A stretch of DNA of 64,000 bases from Microbispora corallina (GTDB taxonomy: Bacteria; Actinomycetota; Actinomycetes; Streptosporangiales; Streptosporangiaceae): contig NZ_BOOC01000031.1 of NCBI RefSeq assembly GCF_016863035.1, positions 62,001 to 126,000 of the forward strand, in the 5' to 3' direction. This document shows positions 34,869 through 42,165 of the stretch, one piece after another. Each line of letters opens with the position of its first letter. Position 1 is the stretch's first letter. Position numbers and translations under genes: made by a program. The notes beneath the pieces were generated by a model. It had not been told where the DNA came from and made no database searches. It saw only the letters and a list, made by a program, of their open reading frames with translations.

Positions 34869-36908
34869 TCAGGCGGCGTTATTCCACCAGCTGTCACCAC
34901 CGAGCGTGTCGTAGATGGTCGGGTCGCAGGGGTCGCGCTCCGGGACGATGTCCTCCTTCAGGAACGCGGCCCAGGTGACGTTCCTGGGCAGGCGCAGCGG
35001 ACCGCCCTGCACCACGGACGTCTGGGCCACGAAGGCCCAACCGCCCGAGATGCCGCCGCCGGGATCCTGCGCGGGGTTGCAGGGGTCTCCGGTGGGGGTG
35101 TTCGTGATCCCGCCCCCGCCGCCACCGCCGGTGCCGCCGGTACCACCAGTGCCACCGGTCCCGCCGGTCCCACCTTCGCCGGTACCCCCGGTGCCGCCCT
35201 CGCCGGTACCCCCGGTGCCGCCTTCGCCGGTCCCGCCTTCGCCAGTGCCACCGATCCCACCGGTCCCACCGGTCCCACCGGTCCCACCGGTGCCACCGGT
35301 CCCGCCGGTGCCACCGGTCCCGCCGGTGCCGCCGCCGGATCCACCGCCGCCGTAGCCACCGCCGTAGCCGCCGCCCAGGCCCGAGCCGGGAAGTCCGGGC
35401 GGGCCGTTGGTGTAGGTGGCGGGAATCCAGTTCCAGTCGCCGCCGCCGGAGCCGCCGCTTCCACCGCCTCCGACGGTCGGAGCTCCCGGGAGCGGGTCAA
35501 GCGGGATGGGGTTGTTCATGACGTCGACCGGGAACACGATGCCGTCGGGGCCGACGAAGTGGCAGATGCTGTCGGGGAGGGCCTCTTCACACCCCTCCTC
35601 CGGGTGGGCGAGGGCGTACTCCTCGAGCTTCTGGTGGGTCTCCGGGTCTTCCTCGGCGTAGTCCGCGCTGACCTGCAGGAGGTTGAAGTCCGGGCCCTTC
35701 GGCCAGTACTGCGGGAACTCCTTCGCCATCCAGACCGCCAGCGCCTTGCCGATCGCCACCGAACCCGGCTCGTTGGGGTGGAAGCTCTCCTGGAAGATCT
35801 TGAACAGCTTGTAGTGCCCCAAGAGCTTCCATCGGAACCGCGGCCCGTTGAAGTACGACTCCGGCTGGCCCATCTCATGGCCGGCCACGATGCTGCCGCC
35901 GTTCGGCCCCGCCGTGTTGGGGTCGAAGACGTGCACCTTGACGCCCGGGTTCTTGGCCTGGAACGACGCGACCGCGTTCCTGACCGCCTTGTTCACCTCG
36001 ACGGCGAACGGATACATGCGGTCCAGGGCGGCCCCGACCATCTCGGGTGTGTCGGCGTTCCCGGACTGTTTGACGCCCAGGGGGTAGAGCGCCACGATGA
36101 TCTCGGCGTCCTTCGCCTTCTCATGTGTCAGCTCCAGTCCCCGTTCGATGTTCGCGGTGGCCGGCTCGATGCGCTTGAGCAGCTTGGCCACTTCGAGCTC
36201 GACGGCGCGGATCTGGAGCGGCACCCAGTTGCGGTGGATGTTCTTGTAGTACGTCGACAGCGCGGTCTCCATCAGCGACCCGAAACCCACGTCGTTGCCG
36301 CCGAAGCCGAAGTAGACGATGTTGCTGTCCGAGGGAACCCCGTCGAGCTGGGGAGGGTTGCGCACCACGGTCCTGGCCTCGTCCTCGTACTGTGGCTCCA
36401 GCAGGTGTTTGGTCGCGGCGCCGGACGAGGCGTTGAAGTGGAAGCTGTCGCTGCCCCAGGTGGACAGGAATTCGGTGTCCTTGATCGTGTAGGGCGCCAG
36501 CGATTGTTTGCCCAGTTCCAGGGCGGCCCACGCCACGTGGATGGGCGCGCGGCCGTTCTGGTGCCGGAAGTCCTCGGTGCCGTCCGCGTTGCCCCGGTAG
36601 GTGTGGTTCTTGCTCGCGCCCTCACCACTGCTGAAGCTGTCGCCGATCGCGGCGGTGATGTTCGGCTTGGGCGGCGTCGTCGGCGGCGGGTCGGTCGGTG
36701 TGGGGGCCGGGGTGAACGGAGGGAGCGTAGGTATTGGGGGCACCGGCACGAACGTCGGGCTGGTCGGTGGGGTGGTCGGCCGGGGGATCACGGGCCCGGC
36801 GCTCGCAGGACCGCTCGACAGCAGGGCAGCGGCGAGCACGGCGACGGACCCGATCAGGAACAGATGCCACGGCAGGCGCCATCGCCGTGACCGGCGGGGA
36901 GGACGCAT
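34869..36908 (-). CDS. Secreted SGNH/GDSL hydrolase with Gly-Gly-Thr repeat region
   Basis: A ~679-residue exported esterase/lipase-like protein. ATG 36908 has GGAAGG upstream and yields RRSRRWRLPWHLFLIGSVAV, a signal peptide (~1-38). A Pro/Thr linker (~40-82) precedes the SGNH domain: block I AAIGDSFSSGEGA (Ser91), block III FGFGGNDVGFG, and His in SFHPNEPGS. Residues ~530-620 are GGT/GGTGGEGG repeats, then a Cys-containing C-terminus (DPCNPAQDPGG, WAFVAQTSVVQGGPLRLPRN). The repeat may be a flexible spacer or cell-wall linker. It faces the LAL regulator but shares no promoter. Confidence 0.88.
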   Translation of the reverse strand: MRPPRRSRRWRLPWHLFLIGSVAVLAAALLSSGPASAGPVIPRPTTPPTSPTFVPVPPIPTLPPFTPAPTPTDPPPTTPPKPNITAAIGDSFSSGEGASKNHTYRGNADGTEDFRHQNGRAPIHVAWAALELGKQSLAPYTIKDTEFLSTWGSDSFHFNASSGAATKHLLEPQYEDEARTVVRNPPQLDGVPSDSNIVYFGFGGNDVGFGSLMETALSTYYKNIHRNWVPLQIRAVELEVAKLLKRIEPATANIERGLELTHEKAKDAEIIVALYPLGVKQSGNADTPEMVGAALDRMYPFAVEVNKAVRNAVASFQAKNPGVKVHVFDPNTAGPNGGSIVAGHEMGQPESYFNGPRFRWKLLGHYKLFKIFQESFHPNEPGSVAIGKALAVWMAKEFPQYWPKGPDFNLLQVSADYAEEDPETHQKLEEYALAHPEEGCEEALPDSICHFVGPDGIVFPVDVMNNPIPLDPLPGAPTVGGGGSGGSGGGDWNWIPATYTNGPPGLPGSGLGGGYGGGYGGGGSGGGTGGTGGTGGTGGTGGTGGTGGTGGIGGTGEGGTGEGGTGGTGEGGTGGTGEGGTGGTGGTGGTGGTGGGGGGGITNTPTGDPCNPAQDPGGGISGGWAFVAQTSVVQGGPLRLPRNVTWAAFLKEDIVPERDPCDPTIYDTLGGDSWWNNAA
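35105..35345. repeat. Imperfect 9-base tandem repeats encoding Gly-Gly-Thr
   Basis: Plus strand shows runs of CCACCGGTC and close variants; minus strand encodes GGT triplets with GGEG interruptions. A region prone to length variation by slippage. Confidence 0.8.
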
Positions 36909-37038
36909 GGAGAGCCTTCCTTTTCGCGGGGGGTTCGAAATGGGCGGGCAGTGCTGCACGAATCATCCACCGCCGGGCGAGCGCTAGCATCGGGTGTTAC
37001 CCGCACGACCACCCCGAGATCCAACACCCCGAATCCGG

Positions 37039-37165
37039 TCAGGCGTTGCGGAGACCCTCCCCGGCGAAGGCCGCCACGGCGTCGAGGCCGATGTAGACCA
37101 GGCCGGGTGCGGGCGGGTGGGCGAGATCGCCTCGGCGGCCCGGACCGCGCCGGCCCCCATTCTCG
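37039..37165 (-). pseudogene. Hemerythrin C-terminal fragment (paralog of the 31 kb gene)
   Basis: On the minus strand the stretch reads GAVRAAEAISPTRPHP, almost identical to GAVRAAEAVSPTRPHP in the hemerythrin at 31 kb; the plus-strand DNA is likewise near identical (GTGCGGGCGGGTGGGCGAGA). After a 1-base shift it continues GLVYIGLDAVAAFAGEGLRN and stops at 37039. Only the tail of the gene remains. Confidence 0.7.
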
Positions 37166-37590
37166 ATTTCTCCGCTTTGCCGGCATTCCTCGGTCTCGGT
37201 GTCATAGCGACCGGGCCGTCGGCCTATCGCGGCACGCGGGGCCCGCTCACACTGAAGCCGTGCCCAGTCTGGACGGCGAGTGGCCGCTTGTCGGCCGGGA
37301 CGGTTTCACTGGGAATCCTTCCCGTCGATGGTGTGATGTGCCTCCATCAATCTCGGCGCGATTCATGCTCAACCAGCCCGGGCACCAGCCACACGGCTTG
37401 GCTGGAGTCCACCGCGCCTGACCACCGGCCGGCCGTGCTGTTCCTCGGCGTCGGCGGCGGTCTCAGCATCAAGCGCGGCGCCTGCCTGGGCTGCGAATGG
37501 GAGGGCCCCGACCGGTCCAGGGAGACCGAAGCCGTCGAGGACGCGCACGACCACGCATGGCCCGGCTGGAATTGTCCACCTGTGCGCTGG
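37166..37590. other. Gene-free stretch
   Basis: Several overlapping frames on both strands, none with recognisable motifs or a ribosome site. It contains no support for a gene. Confidence 0.4.
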
Positions 37591-37591
37591 A

Positions 37592-37626
37592 GCCCGCCCG
37601 GCAGGCGGGGCGGGCCGTCTTTTTTG
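37592..37626 (+). terminator. Intrinsic terminator with T-run
   Basis: GCCCGCCC (37592-37599) pairs with GGGCGGGC (37608-37615), followed by CGTC and a run of six T. It reads on the plus strand, just upstream of the VOC gene; no intact plus-strand gene precedes it, so it may have terminated a lost one. Confidence 0.7.
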
Positions 37627-37673
37627 CCCGGAGCAGGCCGTTCCCCTCGGAAGCGGCGGCATAAGCTGAGACC

Positions 37674-38024
37674 GTGATCAATGGCGTGCACATGATCCTC
37701 TACAGCCGTGACGCGGAAGCGGATCGCGACTTCCTCCGGAACGTGCTCGGATTCCCGTGGGTCGACGCGGGCGACGGCTGGCTCATCTTCAAGACGCCGC
37801 CCGGCGAGGCCGCCGTCCACCCGACCGACGGTCCGGGGCACCACGAGATCTACCTGATGTGCGACGACATCAAGAGCACCGAGGCGGAGCTCGCGGACAA
37901 GGGCGTCCGGCTCGCCCGGCCGGTTTCCGACCAGGGCTGGGGCCTGCTGTCCGCGGTCAGGCTGCCCGGCGGCGGCGAGCTCGGGCTGTACGAGCCGCGT
38001 CACCCCACCGCCCACGATCTCTGA
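37674..38024 (+). CDS. VOC-superfamily (glyoxalase/bleomycin-resistance-like) protein
   Basis: A 116-residue cytoplasmic protein with the two beta-alpha-beta-beta-beta modules of the VOC fold: GVHMILYSRDAEADRDFLRN, VLGFPWVDAGDGWLIFKTPP, then HHEIYLMCDDIKSTEAELAD and GGGELGLYEP. Metal ligands could be His6 and Glu near the end. Start is GTG 37674. Substrate unknown. Confidence 0.88.
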   Translation: MINGVHMILYSRDAEADRDFLRNVLGFPWVDAGDGWLIFKTPPGEAAVHPTDGPGHHEIYLMCDDIKSTEAELADKGVRLARPVSDQGWGLLSAVRLPGGGELGLYEPRHPTAHDL

Positions 38025-38497
38025 CGCGCGATCGCATTCACCCGATCCGTCGCCGATGTCGGCGAACGGACGCGGGACGGCTCAGCCGGCGACGGCCGGG
38101 GGGACCGTTCTGGTTCAGCCGGAAGAGGTTGTCCGGATCCCACTCGCTTGCTCCGCACATCCGCTCGATCAACGCCGCCGCCAGCCACCGCGTCGGGTGG
38201 TACGACTGCATCCCCGGCTTCGCCCCGTCGTACCGGGGGCGGAAGATCCCCATCGGCGCGGTCGTCGAGGTCAAGGAAACGACCTTAGCCGCGGGTGGAA
38301 GGGCCGGATCGTCGAGCACATGATGTGGCACGGTGGTGACTACACCGGGCTGTCCATCGCCGAATGCCTCGACACCGGCGGCATCCTCAACAAGGTCGTC
38401 GGCCGGGCCGACCAGGTGGAGATCACCCACTGCAAGATCACCCCTTTGCGGACGAACCGGTGAACTTGAGGTGCGACCCAAATCCAGCCTCCGTCGG
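38025..38497. other. Degenerate coding region, two plus-strand frames with protein-like pieces
   Basis: Frame 2 reads RVGWYDCIPGFAPSYRGRKI, PIGAVVEVKETTLAAG; frame 1 then continues WKGRIVEHMMWHGGDYTGLS, IAECLDTGGILNKVVGRADQ, ending at 38463. The opposite strand also has a protein-like run (SYHPTRWLAAALIERM). A frameshift near 38290 could join the first two, but the family is unknown to me and no start is evident. Confidence 0.3.
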
Positions 38498-38761
38498 TCA
38501 GTCGGCCGGAGCGCAGATCGCGTACACCTCGACGTCGATCTTCTGCCGCGTTGGGTTCACCACAACGAAGTCCCAGGCGTCCTGGACCGCGCCGGGGGCG
38601 TCGCTCGCGCTGCCGGGGGCGCTGACCGGGAAGGCCACGGGCGAGCGCGGATCGTGAGCGCCGCGGAAGGCGTGGCCGCCGCCGATGGCGCGCCTGCCCT
38701 TCTCGCAGACCACATTCGTGCTCAGGAGGCCCGGTCCCTCGACACTTCGTGTCTGCTTCAC
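38498..38761 (-). pseudogene. C-terminal fragment of a secreted protein
   Basis: Reads VVCEKGRRAIGGGHAFRGAH, SPVAFPVSAPGSASDAPG, then WDFVVVNPTRQKIDVEVYAI ending CAPAD. The CxxGxRAIGGG and final VxAVCA-like pattern are common in actinobacterial exported proteins of unknown function. No signal peptide or start lies upstream, so the 5' part is lost. Confidence 0.5.
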
Positions 38762-38910
38762 GATGGTCCGTCACCGGAACATACGACGGCCGGCACGCCA
38801 CCGGCTCCAGCTACGTCGAAGTCACCAACAGCCGGTAATTGCTACAACCGGCGTGCCCGGGCCGGGAAGCCCGGGCACGCACAGTCCTCGGGGGGCGCCG
38901 GGGGGCTCCG

Positions 38911-39423
38911 TCAGCCGACGCCGAGCACCGCGTGCAGCCCGGGGCTCGACGGTGAGGCCTCGTCGGGCGAGCCTGGCGTGCGTCGCAAGAACCCGTCCAC
39001 CACCTCGTAGTGCCCGATGGCGCGCAGCGGCGGCGAATAGACGTGGATCGTGATCGCACCCGCCTCGTGATCCATCCGATGGATGCCGGTCCCAGGGAAG
39101 GAGAACGACTCGCCGGCTCGATAGAACCCGAGACGCCGCGTGCCTCCGATCGGAAGCCCTTCGTTGGACACCCTGCCCGCCAGGACGTACACACCGACCG
39201 CCGATCCGTCGTGGTCGTGGAAACCGGTGTCACGAGCCTCCCACCAGGTGTTGAGCCAGGCGATGGAGTGCTCGTCAGACCACAGCAGCACATATCCCCC
39301 GGGCCCGCTCCGCGGCAGGTCTTCGACGTCGACGAACTCCGCGGCGCGACGGGCGAGCTCAGCGCATTCCTCCGGCTCGTACGGCCGATGGGTGGCGGCG
39401 AGGGCGGAGAAATCGGTGCTCAT
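38911..39423 (-). CDS. Cysteine-dioxygenase-like cupin (operon gene 8)
   Basis: A 170-residue cytoplasmic, non-heme iron thiol dioxygenase-like protein. Iron ligands match cysteine dioxygenase: His69 and His71 in GFHDHDG and His115 in GIHRMDHE, with the TIHVYSPP motif (His127/Tyr129) of the outer-sphere triad. Cysteine itself is not the certain substrate; related enzymes act on mercaptopropionate and other thiols. ATG 39423 overlaps the stop of the DUF427 gene (ATGA). It is last in the eight-gene operon, which suggests it acts on a product released by the preceding enzymes. Confidence 0.85.
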   Translation of the reverse strand: MSTDFSALAATHRPYEPEECAELARRAAEFVDVEDLPRSGPGGYVLLWSDEHSIAWLNTWWEARDTGFHDHDGSAVGVYVLAGRVSNEGLPIGGTRRLGFYRAGESFSFPGTGIHRMDHEAGAITIHVYSPPLRAIGHYEVVDGFLRRTPGSPDEASPSSPGLHAVLGVG

Positions 39424-40202
39424 GACCCAAGCTTTCTGAGGCGTTCGGAGAACAGGGTGGTCGGGCGCTCCAGTTTCACGCCGTCCACGATGATGTCGAC
39501 CGCTTCGTTGTAGAAGGCGACGTGGTCCTTGATCTGCGCGGCGGCAGGGATCGGCTCGGGGTAGGCCCAAGCTACATTCGGCGGAGCCGTACCCGCCTCC
39601 TTCGCAGACCAGTAGGACGCGATCCCTTTGTACGGGCAACGGGTGTGCTCGTCGGTGGATTCGAGCAGGTCGAAGTTCACATCGTCCGGTGGGATGTAGT
39701 AGCGGATCGGCAGGCCGGTCTCGAACAGCAGGACAGGACGGCGGGTGTCGGCGACCACCTGCCCGTCGACCTCCACCCGGACGTGCCGGCTGCTCGGGAT
39801 GGGATCGATCCGCTTGTACGGGTCCCGGGGGTGCACGAAGATCTCCTCGTCCTCCTCATACCAGTGGTCCAGCACTCGGCCGGGATGGTTGAACCACTCG
39901 AAGGCGATGTACTCGGACAACTGCGCGATCGGGTAACTCCACGCCGCGTTCTCGACGACTTCGTCGCCGACGAGCAGGTCGTAGAACACCGTGGCGCCGG
40001 CATGCGCGCCGACCGGCGGGTTCGCGCTGGGGCGCAACAGGTCGGTGCGTACCTCGGATGTGGGGAAGGCGTAACGAGGTACCGGGTGGCCGGGCTCCCA
40101 GACCAGGACTGGGTGAGGGCTGTCGACGATCGTCGTGTCGCCCCTCACTCCGCGGACCCAGCGCTCGCTCGGCTCCCAGTTGAGCGTGTCGGAGGCGGGC
40201 AT
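39420..40202 (-). CDS. Tandem DUF427 protein (operon gene 7)
   Basis: A 260-residue protein with two DUF427 beta-barrels, residues ~10-120 (TTIVDSPHPVLVWEPGHPVP, VFYDLLVGDEVVENAAWSYP) and ~140-250 (HVRVEVDGQVVADTRRPVLL, CPYKGIASYWSAKEAG, VAFYNEAVDIIVDG). DUF427 has no established activity. The start ATG 40202 follows the 2OG gene by 5 bases with GGAGGC inside the end of that gene. Its stop overlaps the dioxygenase start, so translation is coupled. Its place between two oxygenases suggests handling of an intermediate (inference). Confidence 0.85.
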   Translation of the reverse strand: MPASDTLNWEPSERWVRGVRGDTTIVDSPHPVLVWEPGHPVPRYAFPTSEVRTDLLRPSANPPVGAHAGATVFYDLLVGDEVVENAAWSYPIAQLSEYIAFEWFNHPGRVLDHWYEEDEEIFVHPRDPYKRIDPIPSSRHVRVEVDGQVVADTRRPVLLFETGLPIRYYIPPDDVNFDLLESTDEHTRCPYKGIASYWSAKEAGTAPPNVAWAYPEPIPAAAQIKDHVAFYNEAVDIIVDGVKLERPTTLFSERLRKLGS

Positions 40203-40207
40203 CGCGG

Positions 40208-41245
40208 CTACGCCTCCGCCTCGGCGAGTTCGGCGACGTACGGCCGGCCTTCGCGCCACGCGGCGACCTGCTCGGGACGCCCGAACACCTGGAGGTAGTC
40301 CTCGACGTTGTCCTTGACGTCGTCCCACAGCAGGGTGGGCTCGAAGTCGGTCCCTTCCGAGCGGACGAACGGCGCGAGCGGCTCGATGACCGTGTCGAGG
40401 CTGGGGTGCCAGAAGACGGCGGTCGAGCGCCGTGTCACGGTGCCGCCGGCGACGACGCGATGCCGGCCTGGGCGCAGCAGGCCGTTGGTCCATTTGGTGA
40501 GCAGCGTGCCGGAGAAGACCTGTAGGGCGCCGGGCACGATGGGCACCGGGATCCACGACCCGTCGGGGGCCTGGCCTTGCAGTCCCTCGTAGTCGCCGCG
40601 CTGGTGCAGCACGGTGAGCGCGGACCCGTCGGCGTGTTCGAGGAGGAGCAGCTTGTCCTCGTCTGCGGTCGACCCGTTGTCGGTATACGTCCAGGTCGGG
40701 TAGTTGTTCACGACGAAGCTGGTGTAGTACGGCCGGCCTGCCGTCGGAAACGCCGAGACCGGCACGTCCAGCACGCGGGCGTACAACGCGAGCACCTTCT
40801 CGGCCACGCCGACCGAGGCGTCGTGGTATCGCCGGGCGACGTCGGCCAGGCTGGGGTCGTCCTCGGGCCACACGTTGGCGTGTTCGTACAGCTTGGCGTA
40901 CTCCTCGGGAAGACCGGCCGCCACAGCCTCGTCAGGGGTGGCGAACTGGCCGATGGAGAATCGTTCCAGCTCCAGGCGGCCGAAGTCGTCGGGCCACTGC
41001 CGCCAGCCCCGATATGGGTGTCCGGTGGGGCTGGCCAGCGCCTTCTTGTCCTCGCGCGGGAGATCGAGGATGCGGCCGACCCGTTCGTGGAACTCGTCGA
41101 TCAGTTCGGCGGGGACGCCGTGGTTGACGACCTGGATGATCCCGACCTGCTCGGCGGCCGCACGGGCCGCGTCGAGCAGATCCGCGGGGGCGTCGTCGCT
41201 CAGCGCCAACTCGAGGTCGATGACGGGAAGCTTGGTGATGGTCAT
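40208..41245 (-). CDS. 2OG-Fe(II) oxygenase, isopenicillin-N-synthase family (operon gene 6)
   Basis: A 345-residue mononuclear iron oxygenase. Iron ligands His204-x-Asp206 (LLEHADGSALT) and His262 (PGRHRVV), and the 2-oxoglutarate-binding Arg272-x-Ser274 (RRST) are all present, so 2OG-dependent hydroxylation or C-heteroatom cleavage is expected. The N-terminal DIOX_N part (PVIDLELALSDDAP, GIIQVVNHGVPAELI) is complete. ATG 41245 overlaps the hydrolase-like gene's stop. Substrate not known; the importer upstream suggests a transported small molecule. Confidence 0.92.
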   Translation of the reverse strand: MTITKLPVIDLELALSDDAPADLLDAARAAAEQVGIIQVVNHGVPAELIDEFHERVGRILDLPREDKKALASPTGHPYRGWRQWPDDFGRLELERFSIGQFATPDEAVAAGLPEEYAKLYEHANVWPEDDPSLADVARRYHDASVGVAEKVLALYARVLDVPVSAFPTAGRPYYTSFVVNNYPTWTYTDNGSTADEDKLLLLEHADGSALTVLHQRGDYEGLQGQAPDGSWIPVPIVPGALQVFSGTLLTKWTNGLLRPGRHRVVAGGTVTRRSTAVFWHPSLDTVIEPLAPFVRSEGTDFEPTLLWDDVKDNVEDYLQVFGRPEQVAAWREGRPYVAELAEAEA

Positions 41246-42165
41246 GCGAGTCTCCCTTGGAATCGATCGAAAGTGGAAAGAACGTCGTGGATGAGTTCGG
41301 CAAGACGCAGTGACTGATCGGACTCGACAACTCCCGTGGATTCGGCGAGCGTGACGACCCGTGCCGTGACCACTCGCCGGCGCAGTTCACCCAGAGACGC
41401 CTCCTTCAGGCGGCTGCCTGTGCCCGGCCGTACCACCACGATCGGCACTCCGCGTGCGGCGACGGCTGCGAGCAGGTCCCACAGCGTCTCGTCGTCCAGG
41501 CCGTCGCTGTCCTCCGCGGGCAGGTTGCCCAGGTGGTGCCGCCAGGTCCACGAACCGTCGGATTCCTGCGTCGTCTCGTGGCGAACGTCCGCGGCGGTCA
41601 CCTCCGGCGGCGCCCACGGACTGGTCTCACGCAGCCACGCGAGCGCCTGCTCCCGGGAAGCGAACCGCGTCGGGCCCTCGGCCGGGCGGCCAGGAAGGGT
41701 TCCAGGCAACGTGTCGATCAGTACGAGCCCATGAACCAGGTCCGGGTGGCGCGCGTTCAGCGCGATCGCGGTGAGCGCGCCGAGTCCGGTCCCGGCGATC
41801 ACTTTGGCGCTGGGTGCGAAGGACTTGATGGCCTCGGCGACGGCGGGCGCCAGCTTGCGCGGGGTATAGACGCCGTCCTTACGCCAGTTGGATCGGCCGT
41901 GCCCGGGCAGATCCAACGCCAGCGTGGGGATGTCGAGGGCGAGTGCCAGTGCATCCCAGGCCCGGGCGCTGCGCCGCGCGTCATGCAGTAGGACCGCCTG
42001 GGCCGAGCCGGTGCCCCAGGAGACACCGCTGACGTGGCCCCCGGTGATGACGTTGACCCATCGCCGCTGAACGGCCGGCGCGTCCACCCGGCTCAGGCCG
42101 AGATCGTCCGCGATCGCGGTCAGATCGGTGAACTCGTTTTCCGCCACGGCTTGCTTGGATGTCAT
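41242..42165 (-). CDS. Alpha/beta-hydrolase-fold protein without catalytic Ser and His (operon gene 5)
   Basis: A 307-residue protein with the fold's landmarks: LALDLPGHGRSNW (strand 4 turn), the nucleophile elbow KVIAGTGLGALTAIAL, and IVVVRPGTGSRL. At the elbow the Ser position (G-x-S-x-G) is Gly127, since the sequence is GTGLG. The C-terminal His loop, normally G-H-x-V-x-S-D-Q, reads STGVVESDQS with Gly in place of His. Thus two of three triad residues are absent and hydrolase activity is unlikely by the usual mechanism. ATG 42165 overlaps the ATPase stop. Possible role: ligand-binding or chaperone, or a cofactor-free chemistry. Confidence 0.9.
   Translation of the reverse strand: MTSKQAVAENEFTDLTAIADDLGLSRVDAPAVQRRWVNVITGGHVSGVSWGTGSAQAVLLHDARRSARAWDALALALDIPTLALDLPGHGRSNWRKDGVYTPRKLAPAVAEAIKSFAPSAKVIAGTGLGALTAIALNARHPDLVHGLVLIDTLPGTLPGRPAEGPTRFASREQALAWLRETSPWAPPEVTAADVRHETTQESDGSWTWRHHLGNLPAEDSDGLDDETLWDLLAAVAARGVPIVVVRPGTGSRLKEASLGELRRRVVTARVVTLAESTGVVESDQSLRLAELIHDVLSTFDRFQGRLA

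Noticed and set aside
31854-36908. A secondary-metabolite cluster governed by the LAL regulator
   Set aside because: No PKS, NRPS, terpene or RiPP genes are present nearby; only a secreted hydrolase.
36908-36959. Longer start for the SGNH hydrolase
   Set aside because: ATG 36908 has GGAAGG at good spacing and gives a proper signal peptide; the upstream extension has neither.
40203-40871. 483-residue version of the DUF427 protein
   Set aside because: The extra ~220 residues are an out-of-frame reading of the 2OG oxygenase gene; DUF427 homology starts at ATG 40202.
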